From: DATAEG01 sp051001975
GTDB lineage: Bacteria; Actinomycetota; Actinomycetes; Mycobacteriales; Jatrophihabitantaceae
Assembly: GCA_051001975.1 (NCBI GenBank)
Contig: JBPCMU010000109.1
Span: 1 to 32,275 of the forward strand
DNA: 32,275 bases
Direction of reading: 5' to 3'
Below, piece after piece: positions 31,393 to 32,275 of this stretch. How positions within the stretch are numbered: position 1 is the stretch's first letter; each line of letters opens with the position of its first letter. Both the position numbers and the translations under genes were made by a program. The notes beneath the pieces are model-generated. The model saw only the letters and a list, made by a program, of their open reading frames with translations, made no database searches and had not been told where the DNA came from.

Positions 31393-32046
31393 ATGACGAC
31401 GGTGCAGGAGCCCATCACGGACGGACCGAACCGGCGCCGTAGAGGCGAGGCGCTGGAGTCGGCGATCTGCCGCGCCGCGGTCGACGAGTTGATCCAATCC
31501 GGCTACGCCTCCTTCACCATCGACGCCGTCGCTTCCAGGGCCCGGACCGGTAAGGCCAGCATCTACCGGCGCTGGCCGAGCAAGGACGAGTTGCTCGCCG
31601 ATGCCATCTGTCGCTCCATGCCCAAGCCGGCCGGAACCTCGCTCGCCTCGGACCTGCCGGACTCGGTGGGCACCCGGGACGCCCTGGTGATGATGATCGA
31701 AGCCATGACGCTCGGTGTCGACAAGAAGGCCGAAGACAGCCTGCGCTACATGATGGCCGAGGTCGCCCGGGACGAGGAGCTGGCTGCCTCGCTGAACGAT
31801 CTCGTGCTCTGCCCCCGCGAGGAGGGCCTGGCCGATCTGCTGCGTCGCGGGATCAGGCTCGGTGACGTCCGGCCGGATGCGCCGATCGACCTGATCTGCG
31901 AGCTGATGCCCGGGCTGATGATGAAGCGGATCCTGCTGCGCACCTCACCGGTGATGGACCGCGAAGGCGGCATCGAGTTGGTCGACCAGATCCTGATGCC
32001 GATCGTCACGCCTGCTCAGTCTCGAGCGGCGCGTCGTACGACATGA
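31393..32046 (+). CDS. TetR-family transcriptional repressor
   Basis: The 217-residue protein has an N-terminal TetR helix-turn-helix (about 38-62; SFTIDAVASRARTGKASIYRRWPSKDELL) and an all-helical C-terminal ligand domain of the TetR_C_16-like type with NDLVLCPREEGLADLLRRGI. ATG 31393 has a GAGG site six bases upstream; TTG 31381 is in frame but would remove that site. It is divergent from the DHA2 exporter and most likely represses both genes through the inverted repeats between them, being released when the exporter's substrate binds. The ligand is unknown. Confidence 0.9.
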   Translation: MTTVQEPITDGPNRRRRGEALESAICRAAVDELIQSGYASFTIDAVASRARTGKASIYRRWPSKDELLADAICRSMPKPAGTSLASDLPDSVGTRDALVMMIEAMTLGVDKKAEDSLRYMMAEVARDEELAASLNDLVLCPREEGLADLLRRGIRLGDVRPDAPIDLICELMPGLMMKRILLRTSPVMDREGGIELVDQILMPIVTPAQSRAARRTT

Positions 32047-32057
32047 GAGGCGTCACT

Positions 32058-32087
32058 TTGGTCGGGACCGATCCGGCCAAGTAGAGT
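32058..32087 (+). promoter_or_regulatory. Putative promoter of the tRNA-Ser gene
   Basis: TTGGTC (32058-32063) and TAGAGT (32082-32087) are 18 bp apart. They would start transcription about 30 bases before the tRNA, a normal leader length. The promoter lies just after the TetR stop. Confidence 0.5.
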
Positions 32088-32122
32088 CCTGCGCGGCGCT
32101 CAGCTTGTCGCTGATTCGCCAG

Positions 32123-32212
32123 GGAGGCTTCGCCTAGTCCGGTCTATGGCGCCGCACTGCTAATGCGGTTTGGGTCTAAAACCCATCCCGGGTTCGAATC
32201 CCGGAGCCTCCG
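32123..32212 (+). tRNA. tRNA-Ser(GCT)
   Basis: The 90-base class II tRNA has a perfect acceptor stem (GGAGGCT with AGCCTCC), a D arm, the anticodon stem CCGCA/TGCGG with loop CTGCTAA (anticodon GCT at 32159-32161), a long variable arm (TGGGT/ACCCA) as required for serine, and a T arm with GTTCGAATC. The discriminator base is G, as in serine tRNAs. The 3' CCA is not encoded, since CAC follows. It reads AGC and AGT codons. Confidence 0.97.
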
Positions 32213-32244
32213 CACTGTCAGTACGAGATACCCCTGCGGTGGGA

Positions 32245-32257
32245 GGGGGGGGGGGGG
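32245..32257 (+). other. G13 homopolymer near the window end
   Basis: Thirteen consecutive G residues lie within a very G-rich tail after the tRNA. No gene or structure is evident in the last 60 bases. This is more likely a sequencing or assembly edge artefact than a functional element. Confidence 0.6.
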
Positions 32258-32275
32258 CCAGGGAGACACAGGGGG

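Noticed and set aside
1..32275. CRISPR arrays, insertion sequences, prophage or defence genes
   Set aside because: No spaced direct-repeat arrays, transposase, integrase, phage structural or known defence domains were seen in any convincing frame.

Overview
The window is GC-rich, gene-dense DNA with many GTG starts, stop/start overlaps and actinobacterial gene types: a GluABCD-like uptake system, an AsnC-linked bkd-type operon, kdpFABCDE and a one-chain L-serine dehydratase. It most likely comes from an actinomycete (class Actinomycetia). I cannot name the genus. I count 30 protein genes and one tRNA. No gene-free stretch exceeds 300 bases; the longest, about 190, is the regulatory gap before the TetR gene. 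The last ~60 bases, with a G13 run, look like a low-quality contig end.

Layout. (1) 114-3859, plus: a flavin amine oxidase of the monomeric sarcosine/N-methyltryptophan oxidase family, then a stand-alone paaZ (ring opening of phenylacetate-type intermediates) overlapping an OsmC-like gene. (2) 3883-8005, minus: a four-gene polar amino-acid ABC importer resembling gluABCD, ending in a class II glutamine amidotransferase. A LysR regulator is divergent from it, with a 19-bp palindrome in the shared gap. (3) 9025-12469, minus: a branched-chain 2-oxoacid dehydrogenase E1alpha/E1beta/E2 operon (bkdABC-like), with a divergent Lrp/AsnC regulator. (4) 13088-14509: a one-domain NfeD-like protein and a flotillin-like SPFH protein. 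(5) 14644-22405: the complete high-affinity potassium system, kdpF-A-B-C-D-E, led by an extra 27-residue membrane ORF. Its upstream region carries a PhoB/OmpR-type direct repeat and a 33-nt hairpin that overlaps the first ribosome binding site. (6) 22446-29495: a mixed metabolic stretch with an MFS exporter, phosphoglucomutase, xylulokinase, a siderophore-interacting reductase, Ohr and L-serine dehydratase. (7) 29550-32046: a DHA2-type drug exporter divergent from a TetR regulator, with three spaced inverted repeats between them. (8) tRNA-Ser(GCT) at 32123-32212.

The genes form several regulator-plus-target modules: LysR with the glu transporter, AsnC with bkd, KdpDE with KdpFABC, and TetR with the DHA2 exporter. 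I found no phage, insertion sequence, CRISPR array or defence island. I do not see a wholly new multi-gene system. The least described parts are the small membrane ORF and leader of the kdp operon, the tandem-repeat start region of the E2 gene, and several unassigned inverted repeats in divergent promoter regions.
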